From contig NZ_JXJT01000015.1 in NCBI RefSeq assembly GCF_002441885.1, forward strand, positions 1 to 48,533: a stretch of 48,533 bases of DNA. The letters run 5' to 3'. Made by a program: the position numbers and the translations under genes. This document shows positions 26,822 to 36,026 of this stretch, one piece after another (the stretch's first letter is position 1; each line of letters begins with the position of its first letter). The notes under the pieces are model-generated. The model was not told where the DNA came from. It saw nothing but the letters and a program-made list of their open reading frames with translations, and made no database searches. This DNA comes from Pseudolactococcus chungangensis CAU 28 = DSM 22330 (lineage in GTDB: Bacteria; Bacillota; Bacilli; Lactobacillales; Streptococcaceae).

Positions 26822-27885
26822 CAAACTGGTATGATGCCGATGGCCATTTATCTGAGGACACGGTTGCAGACTTTCGTCAAACTTTGCTTGCTTGGTACGA
26901 TGAATGCGGACGGACGCACCTTCCTTGGCGGATAGACAAGGAACCGTATCACATCTGGGTCAGCGAGATTATGTTGCAACAAACTCAGGTTGAAACAGTC
27001 ATTCCTTACTATGAGCGCTTTCTGTCAGAACTACCAACAGTGAAAGATTTGGCTGAGGCTGATGAAGAAGTCCTGCTCAAACTCTGGTCAGGATTAGGTT
27101 ATTATTCTCGTGTGAGAAATATGCAAAAAGCAGCCCGACAAGTTATGGCAGATTTTGACGGACAGTTGCCATCAACGAGTCAATCCCTACAAAGTTTAGC
27201 AGGGATTGGGCCTTATACAGCAGCAGCGATTGCCAGTATTAGTTTTAATGAAGTCGTACCAGCACTTGACGGCAACATGTTTCGTGTTTTTGCTAGACTG
27301 CTGAAAATCGAAGCGGATATCGCTCAGCCTAAATCACGGAAAACTTTTTATGATATCATTTTACCCATCGTGGATCCAGAGCGACCAGGTGATTTTAATC
27401 AAGCTGTGATGGACTTAGGCACTTCTTTGATGAGTACCAAGACTGAGACCTTGTCAGATTCACCTTTTGCCCGTTTTAATCTCAGTTATCAAGAAGGAGT
27501 AGAGCTGACTTTTCCAATCAAGTCTAAAAAAGTCAAGCAAGTCCAGAAGTTTTATGCGGCGATTATCTCTGAAAATGATGGCAGCTTGGCTTATACCCAA
27601 CGCCCTAAAACAGGCCTACTTGCCAATTTTTGGACCTATCCTTTGCTAGAATTTGACTCATGGGATGCCATTTATGATGGTGTTTCTGAACATTTCGAAG
27701 CCGCTAAACAACTGAATATCACGCCAATTACACACATCTTCACACACCAAAAATGGCAAGTCATGCTTGTTCAAGTTGAAAATGAAGATGCTTCGTGGAC
27801 TTATTTGTCAGATGATGCCTATGAAACACTACCACAGACAACCCTACAGCTTAAACTTCAAGCAGCTTTGAGAGAGAATTTATGA
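26818..27885 (+). CDS. mutY: Adenine DNA glycosylase MutY, cluster-less form
   Basis: A 355-residue MutY removing adenine opposite 8-oxoguanine. Core features: [14 protein letters not shown] with the catalytic glutamate (E50), the helix-hairpin-helix [12 protein letters not shown], and the catalytic aspartate in [10 protein letters not shown] (D151). A C-terminal Nudix-like recognition domain contains THIFTHQKW. The iron-sulphur loop is missing: after AVMDLG, where four cysteines are expected, the protein reads [13 protein letters not shown], and the only cysteine in the whole protein is C30. Cluster-less MutYs are known from some Lactobacillales. The gene lies between prfA and prmC with 4-base overlaps on both sides. 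Confidence 0.93.
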   Translation: MTNWYDADGHLSEDTVADFRQTLLAWYDECGRTHLPWRIDKEPYHIWVSEIMLQQTQVETVIPYYERFLSELPTVKDLAEADEEVLLKLWSGLGYYSRVRNMQKAARQVMADFDGQLPSTSQSLQSLAGIGPYTAAAIASISFNEVVPALDGNMFRVFARLLKIEADIAQPKSRKTFYDIILPIVDPERPGDFNQAVMDLGTSLMSTKTETLSDSPFARFNLSYQEGVELTFPIKSKKVKQVQKFYAAIISENDGSLAYTQRPKTGLLANFWTYPLLEFDSWDAIYDGVSEHFEAAKQLNITPITHIFTHQKWQVMLVQVENEDASWTYLSDDAYETLPQTTLQLKLQAALRENL

Positions 27886-28697
27886 CCTACTTACAAGCCT
27901 TTCAAAAATATGAAAAACAATTGGCGCGCCCAGAGGAGTTGCGCTATGTTTTTCGTTATGGCCGAAAACTCAGCTATACCGACTTCATCTTATTGCTCAA
28001 CACAGAAATAACCGAAGCGGACCAAGTCTACCTAGCAGAGATATTTAACCGACTTGCAAAGGATGAGCCTGCCCAGTACATTGTCGGTGAGACCGAATTT
28101 TACGGTTTAACCCTTGATGTGGATGCGCGTGCCCTGATTCCGAGACCAGAAACAGAAGAACTTGTCGCGCTGATTTTGGCGGAAAATACGTCAGATGATT
28201 TGAACATCCTAGATATTGGGACAGGGACAGGCGCGATAGCTCTGTCACTCGCAAAAGCGCAACCAACATGGCAAATCCATGCAAGCGATATTTCACCAGA
28301 TGCTTTGACCTTGGCTCAGCAAAATGCGAACAAAAATGCGATAGAAAATATCACTTTTACGCTCTCAGACGTTTTCAGTAACGTTTCAGGAAACTATGAT
28401 ACAATTGTTTCAAATCCACCTTATATCACAGATGTCGAGAAGGTGGATATGGCTAAAAATGTCTTGGACTATGAGCCACATCTTGCTCTGTTTGCTGAGG
28501 ATAATGGGCTAGCCATTTATCAAAAAATAGCAGAAAAAGCCCAGTCTTATTTGACAAACAAGGGCAAGATTTATCTGGAAATTGGGCATTTACAAGGTCA
28601 GGCTGTTAGCCAACTTTTTCAGCACCATTTTCCTGACAAACGGGTCAGAGTCTTACAAGATTTAGCTGGAAAGGATAGGATGATTATCATTGACTGA
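27882..28697 (+). CDS. prmC: Release factor glutamine methyltransferase PrmC
   Basis: A 271-residue SAM-dependent methyltransferase that modifies the glutamine in the GGQ motif of release factors. The catalytic NPPY is at residues 178-181, the SAM-binding LDIGTGTGAIALSLA motif is present, and IPRPETEEL precedes it. An N-terminal helical domain binds the release factor. Its substrate prfA lies just upstream, with mutY in between. It overlaps tsaC by 8 bases. Confidence 0.96.
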   Translation: MTYLQAFQKYEKQLARPEELRYVFRYGRKLSYTDFILLLNTEITEADQVYLAEIFNRLAKDEPAQYIVGETEFYGLTLDVDARALIPRPETEELVALILAENTSDDLNILDIGTGTGAIALSLAKAQPTWQIHASDISPDALTLAQQNANKNAIENITFTLSDVFSNVSGNYDTIVSNPPYITDVEKVDMAKNVLDYEPHLALFAEDNGLAIYQKIAEKAQSYLTNKGKIYLEIGHLQGQAVSQLFQHHFPDKRVRVLQDLAGKDRMIIID

Positions 28698-29316
28698 ATT
28701 ACTTTCTCCCCAAGCACCGCAAGATATTAAGCGTGCCGTTGATCTAATCAAATCAGGCCAATTAGTTGCTTTGCCGACTGAAACGGTTTATGGTTTATTT
28801 GGTCTTGCACTAGAAAATCATGTGGTCAAAAGTATATACGACGTGAAGCATAGAACATATGATCATGCGTTAAACTTAAATATTTCGAATTTTGATGAAA
28901 TGAAATTTTTCTCTCAAAATCAACCAAAATATCTAGAAAAGTTGTATAATAAATTTATGCCTGGCAGCCTAACGATAATTCTAGAAGCCAATGAAAAGGT
29001 CCCTAGTCTTGTCAATAACGGTATGAAAACAGTCGGCTTTCGTGTCCCAGCCAATCAAACGACGCTTGCAATATTGCGTCAAACAGGTCCCTTAGTGGGG
29101 CCATCTGCTAATCTGACTGGAAACCCAAGCCCCAAAACCGCACAGAACGTGTTGACGGATTTGAACGGTCAGATTGCAGCTGTTGTGAAAGCTGATGAGA
29201 GTATTTCGGGCATTGATTCGACGATTGTAGATTTGACAGGTAAGACGCCAATAATCTTGCGCCAAGGTGCGCTAACTTTAAGAGAAATTATCGAGGAGAT
29301 AAAGGATGATATTTGA
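28690..29316 (+). CDS. tsaC: L-threonylcarbamoyladenylate synthase TsaC/Sua5
   Basis: A 208-residue YrdC-fold enzyme making threonylcarbamoyl-AMP from threonine, bicarbonate and ATP, the first step of t6A synthesis. PTETVYGL, the [10 protein letters not shown] nucleotide-binding loop and [12 protein letters not shown] are visible. The Sua5-specific C-terminal domain is absent, so it is the short TsaC type. It starts with TTG at 28690 behind AGGATAGGATG, overlapping prmC. It supplies the TsaB-TsaD pair encoded at 11.5-14.2 kb. It overlaps glyA by 11 bases. Confidence 0.93.
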   Translation: MTELLSPQAPQDIKRAVDLIKSGQLVALPTETVYGLFGLALENHVVKSIYDVKHRTYDHALNLNISNFDEMKFFSQNQPKYLEKLYNKFMPGSLTIILEANEKVPSLVNNGMKTVGFRVPANQTTLAILRQTGPLVGPSANLTGNPSPKTAQNVLTDLNGQIAAVVKADESISGIDSTIVDLTGKTPIILRQGALTLREIIEEIKDDI

Positions 29317-30559
29317 CCAGCCAAACTACGAAGCTTTTGACCAAGAACTCTGGAATGCTATTCATGCAGAGGAAAAACGTCAACAACAAAATATTGAACT
29401 CATCGCCTCTGAAAATGTTGTTTCAAAAGCTGTGATGGCCGCTCAAGGCTCACTTTTGACTAACAAATATGCTGAAGGCTATCCTGGTAATCGCTATTAT
29501 GGCGGTACTGAATGCGTTGATATTGCTGAAAACTTAGCAATCGAACGTGCAAAAGAACTTTTTGGCGCTAAATTTGCCAATGTCCAAGCTCACTCTGGCT
29601 CACAAGCCAATGCAGCAGCTTACCTTGCTTTAATCGAGCCCGGTGATACAGTCATGGGTCTTGATTTGGCCGCTGGTGGTCATTTAACACACGGCTCACC
29701 AGTCAACTTCTCTGGTAAAACCTATAACTTTGTTGGCTACAATGTCGATAAAGAAACAGAACTATTGGACTATGATCAAATTTTAGCACAAGCTAAAGCC
29801 GCGCAACCTAAATTGATTGTTGCTGGTGCATCTAGCTATTCACGCACAATTGATTTTGCGAAATTCCGTGAAATTGCTGATACTGTTGGGGCGAAATTCA
29901 TGGTTGATATGGCACATATCGCTGGTTTAGTAGCTGCTGGTCTGCATCCAAATCCAGTACCTTATGCAGACATTACAACTTCTACAACCCATAAAACACT
30001 CCGTGGCCCACGTGGTGGTCTCATTTTGACAAATGATGAAGTTTTGGCTAAGAAAATTAACTCTGCCATTTTCCCAGGAATTCAAGGTGGTCCTTTAATG
30101 CACGTTGTGGCTGCGAAAGCTGTTGCTTTTAAAGAGGCATTGGATCCTAGCTACAAAGATTATCAAGCACAAGTCATTAAAAATGCAAAAGTCATGGCTG
30201 AAACCTTCGAAAATGCTGGTTTGCGAGTGATTTCTGGTGGTACTGATAACCACATGTTCATGCTTAATGTCACTGGATTTGGAATCAATGGTAAAGAAGC
30301 ACAGCATCTCTTGGATACGGTGTCAATTACTTTGAACAAAAATGCAGTACCTTACGAAACTTTGAGCCCGTTTAAAACATCAGGCGTTCGTATTGGTTCG
30401 GCTGCTGTGACATCACGTGGTTTCAAAGAAGCGGAAGCAACGAAAGTAGCAGAACTTATCATTCGTGCTTTCCAAAACAAGGATGACCAAGCTGAGCTTG
30501 ATCAAATTAAATCTGAAGTGATTGCCTTGACTGATGCATTCCCACTTTACGAAAATTAA
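29306..30559 (+). CDS. glyA: Serine hydroxymethyltransferase
   Basis: A 417-residue PLP enzyme converting serine and tetrahydrofolate to glycine and methylene-THF, the main C1 source. The PLP lysine lies in [15 protein letters not shown]. The ASENVVS and [14 protein letters not shown] motifs and the C-terminal [13 protein letters not shown] are present. Full length. The start overlaps tsaC, with AAGGAT as binding site. Its product methylene-THF is the substrate of the MetF enzyme encoded at 33912. Confidence 0.97.
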   Translation: MIFDQPNYEAFDQELWNAIHAEEKRQQQNIELIASENVVSKAVMAAQGSLLTNKYAEGYPGNRYYGGTECVDIAENLAIERAKELFGAKFANVQAHSGSQANAAAYLALIEPGDTVMGLDLAAGGHLTHGSPVNFSGKTYNFVGYNVDKETELLDYDQILAQAKAAQPKLIVAGASSYSRTIDFAKFREIADTVGAKFMVDMAHIAGLVAAGLHPNPVPYADITTSTTHKTLRGPRGGLILTNDEVLAKKINSAIFPGIQGGPLMHVVAAKAVAFKEALDPSYKDYQAQVIKNAKVMAETFENAGLRVISGGTDNHMFMLNVTGFGINGKEAQHLLDTVSITLNKNAVPYETLSPFKTSGVRIGSAAVTSRGFKEAEATKVAELIIRAFQNKDDQAELDQIKSEVIALTDAFPLYEN

Positions 30560-30570
30560 TAAGAATTTTA

Positions 30571-31554
30571 ATGGATTTATATATCAAAAAAGCGATTTTA
30601 CATGCTTTTGACCCAGGTCAACCTGAGATTACCTTCTCGGAAAACCTCATGGAGTTGACGCCTGTCATGCTTGATTATGTGACCAAAAAAGTAGAAAAAA
30701 TCTATTCTGATGATGCTAAACGTGGTATTTTATCAGAAGAGAACCACTTTTTATCATTGGTAACAGATGACTTTATCGCATCAACGATTACCGTTGCGAA
30801 TTTCTGGCGAGAAGAGTTTATCTTGTCAGAGAAACAAAAGCAAAATGACTTGCTTTTTGTCGCCTATGAATTAGATACTCAGCCACATTTTGCTTTTATC
30901 AGACTGTCGCTGAGGGATTCTTTTTCGCATGACTTCGATACGACAACAGGACAAATCAAGATTCGTAAAACCGAATCCTCATTACCTGGTGCCGGATCAG
31001 CTGCTGATGAAGCAATTGCCATCAATCGTAAGACGTTCAGCTACCATTTACTGGAAAAACGAATTAAATATAACGGTAAAAATTATAATTATTTTTCGGA
31101 AAATCTACTAGCTGAAAAGCCCGATATTTCTGTCAATAAAGCGATTAAAACGATTAAAAAGACGGCAGAGTCTGTTGCAAAGTCTTACGACGATAATGAT
31201 TTTGCCTTTTCTCAAAAGGTGCAAAATGCGGTATTTCATGCAGTCGAAAAGCAAGAAAATCTCAATCCAGAAGCACTGGCAGACCAGTTATTTGCGGATA
31301 ATCTGACGGCGCGCTTGGCCTTTAAAGATCAAGTCAAGGAAGAAATTCCAGATAAGATTCGGTTCGAGCAGATGCCTATGGAGAAAATCGAGAAAAAACT
31401 ATCCAATCAAAAATTGTCCTTGTCAAATGGAATAGAAATGATTGTGCCGCAAAGTCTTTATGAAGATGCAGAAACGGTCGAATTTATCCAAAATGATGAT
31501 GGGACTTACTCGATTATCATCAAAAATATCGAGGAAATCAAGAACAAGTGGTAG
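30571..31554 (+). CDS. Nucleoid-associated protein, NdpA/YejK-like
   Basis: A 327-residue protein similar to the 37-kDa nucleoid-associated family (NdpA). The start MDLYIKKAILHAFDPGQPE and the central region with KQKQNDLLFVAYELDTQPHF fit, as does the LPGAGSAADEAIAINRK stretch. The family associates with DNA, but its function is poorly known. It starts 12 bases after glyA with no obvious binding site (TAAGAATTTTA), so translation may depend on coupling to glyA. Neighbours match the glyA-NdpA-lysozyme order of streptococci. Confidence 0.8.
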   Translation: MDLYIKKAILHAFDPGQPEITFSENLMELTPVMLDYVTKKVEKIYSDDAKRGILSEENHFLSLVTDDFIASTITVANFWREEFILSEKQKQNDLLFVAYELDTQPHFAFIRLSLRDSFSHDFDTTTGQIKIRKTESSLPGAGSAADEAIAINRKTFSYHLLEKRIKYNGKNYNYFSENLLAEKPDISVNKAIKTIKKTAESVAKSYDDNDFAFSQKVQNAVFHAVEKQENLNPEALADQLFADNLTARLAFKDQVKEEIPDKIRFEQMPMEKIEKKLSNQKLSLSNGIEMIVPQSLYEDAETVEFIQNDDGTYSIIIKNIEEIKNKW

Positions 31555-31591
31555 TTTCACTATCAGATACTAGCATGAAAAGGAGGACGTA

Positions 31592-32185
31592 TTGCTAAGA
31601 AAAATTAGAAATTTAATCCTCCTTGCCATACTTGTAGGTTTTGGATTTTGGATTTATCACACGCACCAAAATGTCAAGAATGTCATGCAGTATGATGAGT
31701 ATGTGACGCAGACCTTAAAAAAACATGGTGTTTCAGGAAACCGAGAGTTAGTCTTATCGATTATATACACGGAAACCAAGGGGAAACGCACTGATGTCAT
31801 GCAGTCCACTGAGTCAACCCATGACACAATTGAAACCGAAGAAGATAGTATTCATCAAGGTATTGTCAATTTAACTGAAATGTTGGAATATGCGAATGAA
31901 AAGGGTGTTGATGTTTGGACCGGTGTTCAAGCCTATAACTTTGGGAAAGCCTATGTTGACTATATTGCCAAAAATGGCGGTAAGAACACCCTGCCCTTGG
32001 CAGAGGCTTACTCTAAAGACGTCGTCGCACCAAGTCTAGGCAATACAACAGCTGAGGAATATTATCACATTACCTTAGATTCGCTTTTGTTTAACAAAGG
32101 CAAACTTTATCGAAATGGCGGTAACATCTTCTATGCGAAAGAAGTTCGTTGGAACATGAAAATTGTTCATTTATTTAACTGGTGA
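31592..32185 (+). CDS. Lysozyme-like (PvaA-type) surface protein
   Basis: A protein of 197 residues with an uncleaved N-terminal membrane anchor (about 5-22) and an extracellular lysozyme-like domain of the PvaA/YjbJ family. The catalytic glutamate is probably in SIIYTETKGKRTDVMQSTES; the later VWTGVQAYNFGKAYVDYI is also typical. It likely cleaves or binds peptidoglycan. The start is TTG at 31592 behind a strong AAAGGAGG. Its stop codon is placed in the loop of the following terminator hairpin. Confidence 0.82.
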   Translation: MLRKIRNLILLAILVGFGFWIYHTHQNVKNVMQYDEYVTQTLKKHGVSGNRELVLSIIYTETKGKRTDVMQSTESTHDTIETEEDSIHQGIVNLTEMLEYANEKGVDVWTGVQAYNFGKAYVDYIAKNGGKNTLPLAEAYSKDVVAPSLGNTTAEEYYHITLDSLLFNKGKLYRNGGNIFYAKEVRWNMKIVHLFNW

Positions 32186-32199
32186 AAGCCAGTTTTTTT
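32177..32199 (+). terminator. Terminator overlapping the lysozyme-like stop codon
   Basis: AACTGG (32177-32182) pairs with CCAGTT (32189-32194), followed by a T run. The TGA stop lies in the loop. It separates this operon from pabBC, whose -10 box begins only 20 bases later. Confidence 0.75.
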
Positions 32200-32213
32200 A
32201 TGCCCTCAATTTT

Positions 32214-32222
32214 TGTTATAAT
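32214..32222 (+). promoter_or_regulatory. Extended -10 promoter of pabBC
   Basis: TGT followed by TATAAT (32217-32222), nine bases before the double ATG at 32232. The predicted start point is within a few bases of the ATG and no ribosome binding site fits between. Confidence 0.6.
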
Positions 32223-32231
32223 AAAAGAACG

Positions 32232-33842
32232 ATGATGATATACGACGATAAAAAATTTGATAACCCTCTTGCAACTCTGATTGCTTTTGACAATGCTGGT
32301 GTAATCGCATCATTGTCTGAAATTGAAAAATGGCAGCAGACACATTATCTGGTCGGCTATATTCGCTATGAGGCCAAAGACGTTTTCCTTGGCAAACAGA
32401 TAAAGTCTGAAAGCCCCCTTCTCTACTTTCAAGTATTTAAAGACTTCACACCCTACGTCCCGAAAAATGTGCCAGAGATCAGTCTAAGCCCCCAAGCACA
32501 ACAGACATTTTCAGATTACGCAGCTGCTGTTGCTGAAATTAAGCGAGAGCAACGCATTGGTAATACCTATGAAGTCAACTATACCTATGACTATCAAGTG
32601 CCTTATGCTAGTGATGACTTAGCACTCTACGAACATCTCTTGACTAAACAACGGACACCTTATAATACCTATATCAAAAATGAGTATGATACCTTGCTCA
32701 GCTTTTCGCCTGAACTTTTTTTTGAAATTGAAGGTCAGCACATCACGACGCGGCCAATGAAAGGGACAGTCAAACGAGGGCGGTCAGCAACAGAAGATGC
32801 TGAGCGTATCACCTTTCTTAAAACAGATGAAAAAAATCGGGCGGAAAATGTCATGATTGTTGACCTCATGCGTAATGACCTCGGCAGAATCGCTGAAAAC
32901 GGTAGTGTCAAAGTGACCAAGTTATTTGAGGTTGAAACACACGCCACCGTTCACCAAATGACCTCACAAATTGAGGCAGATTTAAGAGCAGGGACAGACT
33001 TATGGACGATTTTTCAAGCGCTTTTCCCCAACGGCTCTATCACAGGTGCTCCGAAAATATCAACCATGAACATTATTGAGCGCCTGGAAAAAGGTAGCCG
33101 TGATATATATTGCGGTGCTATTGGTTTCCTTAGTCCAGAGAAAATGATTTTTAGCGTGCCGATTCGTATTTTGCAACGGCAGACAGGTGCAGAACACTTC
33201 AAATATCGGGTGGGTGGTGCTATTGTTTGGGATTCAGATACTGCCGATGAATGGTTGGAGACCCAGGCGAAAACGGCTTTCTTACAAGATGATTTCCAGT
33301 TGATTGAGACCATTCAAGTTGAAAATGGTCGACTAACTTTTAAAAGGGAACACTTCGAGCGCTTGCAAAGATCCGCTACCTACTATGGTTTTAAGTTCAA
33401 TCCAGATATCCTAGATTTCCAACCTGAGCAAGATGGTATGCTACGCTTAGTTCTCAGCCGTGATGGCAAGTTTGAGACCAGTTATCGTCCGATCAAAGCT
33501 TTTAATACCGTTGCTTTATCTCCAATGACCATTGACAGCCGTGCTGATTTTCTGGCGCATAAAACGACCCACCGGCCTTATTTTAATGCTAAAGACGAGA
33601 TTTTTGTCAATGAGCGGGGTGAGCTGAGTGAAATGTCGCGTGCTAATCTGATTCTCGAAATTAACGGGGAGTGGTTGACACCACCTTTATCTAGTGGATT
33701 ATTACCAGGAATTTACCGTCAGTATTTATTAGATTCCGGTAAGTGTCGTGAGCAGATCTTATATCGAGAAGATTTAACTCGAGCAGACAAGGTTTTTTGC
33801 TGTAACTCAGTTCAAGGTGTTAGAGAAGTTTTTTTGATATAA
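32232..33842 (+). CDS. pabB: Aminodeoxychorismate synthase component I fused to aminodeoxychorismate lyase
   Basis: A 536-residue fusion making p-aminobenzoate for folate synthesis. Residues 1-370 are the chorismate-binding PabB domain (TTRPMKGTVKRGRS, ENVMIVDLMRNDLGRIA, NGSITGAPKISTM, GAIGFLSPEKMIFSVPIR). Residues from about 375 are a PabC-type PLP lyase (HKTTHRPYFN with the PLP lysine, NERGELSEMSRANLI). No glutamine amidotransferase gene (pabA) is next to it, so ammonia delivery must come from elsewhere. The frame is open from 32163, but the ATG pair at 32232/32235 is the family start. The mRNA may be leaderless. Confidence 0.93.
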   Translation: MMIYDDKKFDNPLATLIAFDNAGVIASLSEIEKWQQTHYLVGYIRYEAKDVFLGKQIKSESPLLYFQVFKDFTPYVPKNVPEISLSPQAQQTFSDYAAAVAEIKREQRIGNTYEVNYTYDYQVPYASDDLALYEHLLTKQRTPYNTYIKNEYDTLLSFSPELFFEIEGQHITTRPMKGTVKRGRSATEDAERITFLKTDEKNRAENVMIVDLMRNDLGRIAENGSVKVTKLFEVETHATVHQMTSQIEADLRAGTDLWTIFQALFPNGSITGAPKISTMNIIERLEKGSRDIYCGAIGFLSPEKMIFSVPIRILQRQTGAEHFKYRVGGAIVWDSDTADEWLETQAKTAFLQDDFQLIETIQVENGRLTFKREHFERLQRSATYYGFKFNPDILDFQPEQDGMLRLVLSRDGKFETSYRPIKAFNTVALSPMTIDSRADFLAHKTTHRPYFNAKDEIFVNERGELSEMSRANLILEINGEWLTPPLSSGLLPGIYRQYLLDSGKCREQILYREDLTRADKVFCCNSVQGVREVFLI

Positions 33843-33876
33843 GTGTAAACTATAACTAACTGCTATTTTTAACAAA

Positions 33877-33905
33877 TTTCCAATTCAGGTAAAATTTGTT
33901 AGAAT
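33877..33905 (+). promoter_or_regulatory. Promoter of metF
   Basis: TTTCCA at 33877-33882, a 17-base spacer, then TGT-TAGAAT with the -10 at 33900-33905. The ATG of metF follows after six bases, which predicts a leaderless transcript. Confidence 0.6.
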
Positions 33906-33911
33906 TGTCTT

Positions 33912-34781
33912 ATGAGAATAACTGACATTTATCGAGAAAAAAATCTTCAGAAGAAATCCGTCATTTCTCTGGAAGTATTCCCGCCTAAAACTGATGCGGG
34001 CATTGAAACTATTTATCAGACAGTATCCGGCTTGACCCACAAACCAGATTATATTAGTGTGACCTATGGCGCTATGGGCAGTCTTGGTCGTGAAAATAAA
34101 ACACTTGAGATTGCTGAAAAAATCAAAAAAGAGTATGGCATCGAAACCATGCACCATTTGACATCGATTAATAATCATCCGGAACAAATTACGGAAATTT
34201 TGGCGGAGATTAAAGCTAAAAATGTCCAAAATATTTTAGCGCTACGTGGGGATCTACCGAAAAATACGGATGTGACGGGTTGTCCGGATATTTATCATTA
34301 TGCTCATGAACTCATCACGGATATTAAAAAAGCGGGCGATTTTGACATTGCTGCTGCCATTTATCCTGAAGGTCATGTGGATAGTCCATTGGATGTTGAA
34401 AACATTGAGCACGTCAAACGTAAATATGATGCAGGCGCAAACTTTTTTATCAGCCAGCTCTTTTTTGACAACGACAAATTTTTAAGGCTTAATGACTATG
34501 TTAAAAATTCAGGAATTGAAGCACCAATTGCCGCAGGTATCATGCCGGTTTTGCAAGAATCTCAAGTGGCGCGGATGCTCTTCTTTGGTGCTAGTCTACC
34601 CACACGTTTGATTAAAATCATCAACAAATACAAAGACTCACCAGAAGACCTGCAAAAAGCCGGCATGGACTATGCCTGCAAGCAAATTGATGACCTTCTA
34701 GCTCGTGGTGTTGATGGCGTGCATATCTATACCATGAACAAACCCTTTGTCGCCAATACCATGATGGACCGCTATTTATAA
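33912..34781 (+). CDS. metF: Methylenetetrahydrofolate reductase
   Basis: A 289-residue flavin-dependent TIM-barrel enzyme reducing 5,10-methylene-THF to 5-methyl-THF for methionine synthesis. Signatures: ISLEVFPPKTDAG at the start, ISVTYGAMGS, HHLTSINNHPEQI, ILALRGDLPKN, AAAIYPEGH, and FFISQLFFDNDKF. No methionine synthase gene is beside it. There is no ribosome binding site; the -10 box ends six bases upstream of ATG. The gene stands alone between the pabBC fusion and a strong terminator. Confidence 0.93.
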   Translation: MRITDIYREKNLQKKSVISLEVFPPKTDAGIETIYQTVSGLTHKPDYISVTYGAMGSLGRENKTLEIAEKIKKEYGIETMHHLTSINNHPEQITEILAEIKAKNVQNILALRGDLPKNTDVTGCPDIYHYAHELITDIKKAGDFDIAAAIYPEGHVDSPLDVENIEHVKRKYDAGANFFISQLFFDNDKFLRLNDYVKNSGIEAPIAAGIMPVLQESQVARMLFFGASLPTRLIKIINKYKDSPEDLQKAGMDYACKQIDDLLARGVDGVHIYTMNKPFVANTMMDRYL

Positions 34782-34787
34782 ACTAGC

Positions 34788-34836
34788 AAAAGCCTTGGAA
34801 AATTAGAATAGAAATTCTGATTTTCCAAGGCTTTTT
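34788..34836. terminator. Bidirectional terminator between metF and acyP
   Basis: The perfect arms AAAAGCCTTGGAAAAT (34788-34803) and its complement (34820-34835), A-flanked on the left and T-flanked on the right, between convergent genes. Confidence 0.92.
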
Positions 34837-34843
34837 GGATCAA

Positions 34844-35119
34844 CTAATTAATCATTTTGAAATCATCAAAATCTGGTGAATGATCAAGTTTCACGTCTAA
34901 ATAGTCTACACGACCATAAGGTGACGGAGATTTACGAACTTCATTGATAAATTTTTGAAGGCTGAGTTTATCATCTGATTGGGCAAAAATCGTGACTGAA
35001 CCGTCATTTTCATTTTTAACTGTCCCTTTGATATTCAGCTGCTTGGCGAGTTGAAAAGTCGTATAGCGAAAGCCAACCCCTTGCACGTGGCCAGTGGCAT
35101 TTAATTTAACTTTATTCAT
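34844..35119 (-). CDS. acyP: Acylphosphatase
   Basis: A 91-residue enzyme hydrolysing acyl phosphates. The phosphate loop GHVQGVGFRYT contains the catalytic arginine, and the catalytic asparagine is in GTVKNENDGSV. Small ferredoxin-like fold, normal length. A ribosome binding site (GAAAGGA) lies upstream. It is divergent from the SpoU methyltransferase gene, as in many streptococci, where yidC often follows; here yidC2 lies 19 kb away. Confidence 0.95.
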   Translation of the reverse strand: MNKVKLNATGHVQGVGFRYTTFQLAKQLNIKGTVKNENDGSVTIFAQSDDKLSLQKFINEVRKSPSPYGRVDYLDVKLDHSPDFDDFKMIN

Positions 35120-35253
35120 TTAACTCAAATCCTTTCTATTTATATCCCAATTATTTAGCTACATTATATCAAAATAGTAGAGATTTTGGTTGATAAATAA
35201 TAACGCTTTCGTTTGCTAAATATGGCTAAACAAAACCATGAAAGCCATCATTA

Positions 35254-35262
35254 TGCTAAAAT
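35254..35262 (+). promoter_or_regulatory. Extended -10 promoter of the SpoU methyltransferase gene
   Basis: TGC followed by TAAAAT (35257-35262), six bases before the ATG at 35269. No Shine-Dalgarno sequence can fit between the predicted start point and the ATG. Confidence 0.6.
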
Positions 35263-35268
35263 AGAGTT

Positions 35269-36003
35269 ATGGAAATAATCACATCAAAAGACAATACACG
35301 CATCAAGAACGCAAAGAAACTTTATAAAAAGAAAAATCGTATCAGCTCTTATCTGATTGAAGGGCAACATCTATATGAAGAAGCTTTAAAATCTGGGGCA
35401 AATGTCAAGCAGATTTTTGTAACGGAAAAATTTGCGGACATACCCGATGCGATACTCGTATCAGACGAGGTCATGAAATTCTTATCAGATGCTGAAACAC
35501 CACAGGGGATTATCGCAGAAGTTAGTTTAGAACCGGCAAGTATAAAACCTGAGCAGCTGAGCAAACTCCTGATTTTGGAAAACGTCCAGGATCCAGGCAA
35601 TGTCGGGACCATGATTAGAACGGCGGATGCTGCAGGATTTGACGGTGTAATTTTGACAGCAGGTAGTGCCGACAGCTACTCGCCAAAAGTCCTGCGCACC
35701 ATGCAAGGTTCACACTTTCATCTGCCGATTTTTTTGGAAAATGACGTGCAGAATTTATATCAACGGCTGAAAAATCAAGGAATCACAGTGATTGCGACTA
35801 CCTTATCAGAAACATCGGTTGACTACCGAACAATTAGTCAACCTGAAAAGTTCGCACTCATCATGGGCAACGAAGGTGCGGGTATCACACCAGAAACATC
35901 AGTCACCGCTGATATTTTAGCACACATTAATATGCCAGGTCAGGCAGAGTCTTTAAATGTTGCAGTTGCTGCGGGTATTATGATTTTCTCCTTGACAGAC
36001 TAG
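35269..36003 (+). CDS. SpoU/TrmH-family RNA 2'-O-methyltransferase
   Basis: A 244-residue SPOUT-class enzyme. It has an N-terminal L30e-like substrate-binding region (MEIITSKDNTRIKNAKKLYK, then YLIEGQHLYEEAL), followed by the knotted SAM-binding domain with LENVQDPGNVGTMIRTADAA, IMGNEGAG and the terminal PGQAESLNVAVAAGIM. These three motifs define the family, which ribose-methylates rRNA or tRNA. The exact target nucleoside is not evident. The gene seems to be read from a leaderless mRNA, and its 3' end contains the promoter of rpsD. Confidence 0.93.
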   Translation: MEIITSKDNTRIKNAKKLYKKKNRISSYLIEGQHLYEEALKSGANVKQIFVTEKFADIPDAILVSDEVMKFLSDAETPQGIIAEVSLEPASIKPEQLSKLLILENVQDPGNVGTMIRTADAAGFDGVILTAGSADSYSPKVLRTMQGSHFHLPIFLENDVQNLYQRLKNQGITVIATTLSETSVDYRTISQPEKFALIMGNEGAGITPETSVTADILAHINMPGQAESLNVAVAAGIMIFSLTD

Positions 36004-36020
36004 CATTTTCCTGATATACT
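35992..36020 (+). promoter_or_regulatory. rpsD promoter inside the preceding gene
   Basis: TTGACA at 35992-35997, a 17-base spacer and TATACT at 36015-36020 with an extending TG. The -35 overlaps the last codons of the SpoU methyltransferase gene. The start point is near 36027. Confidence 0.8.
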
Positions 36021-36026
36021 TGTAGA

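Noticed and set aside
28861-28880. Loss of function in TsaC because the KxR loop reads [10 protein letters not shown]
   Set aside because: The lysine and arginine are kept and the SAN motif is intact, so variation in this loop is tolerable.
30571-30590. Leaderless start for the nucleoid-associated protein, because it lacks a binding site
   Set aside because: It follows glyA by 12 bases without a -10 box, so translational coupling within the operon is more likely.
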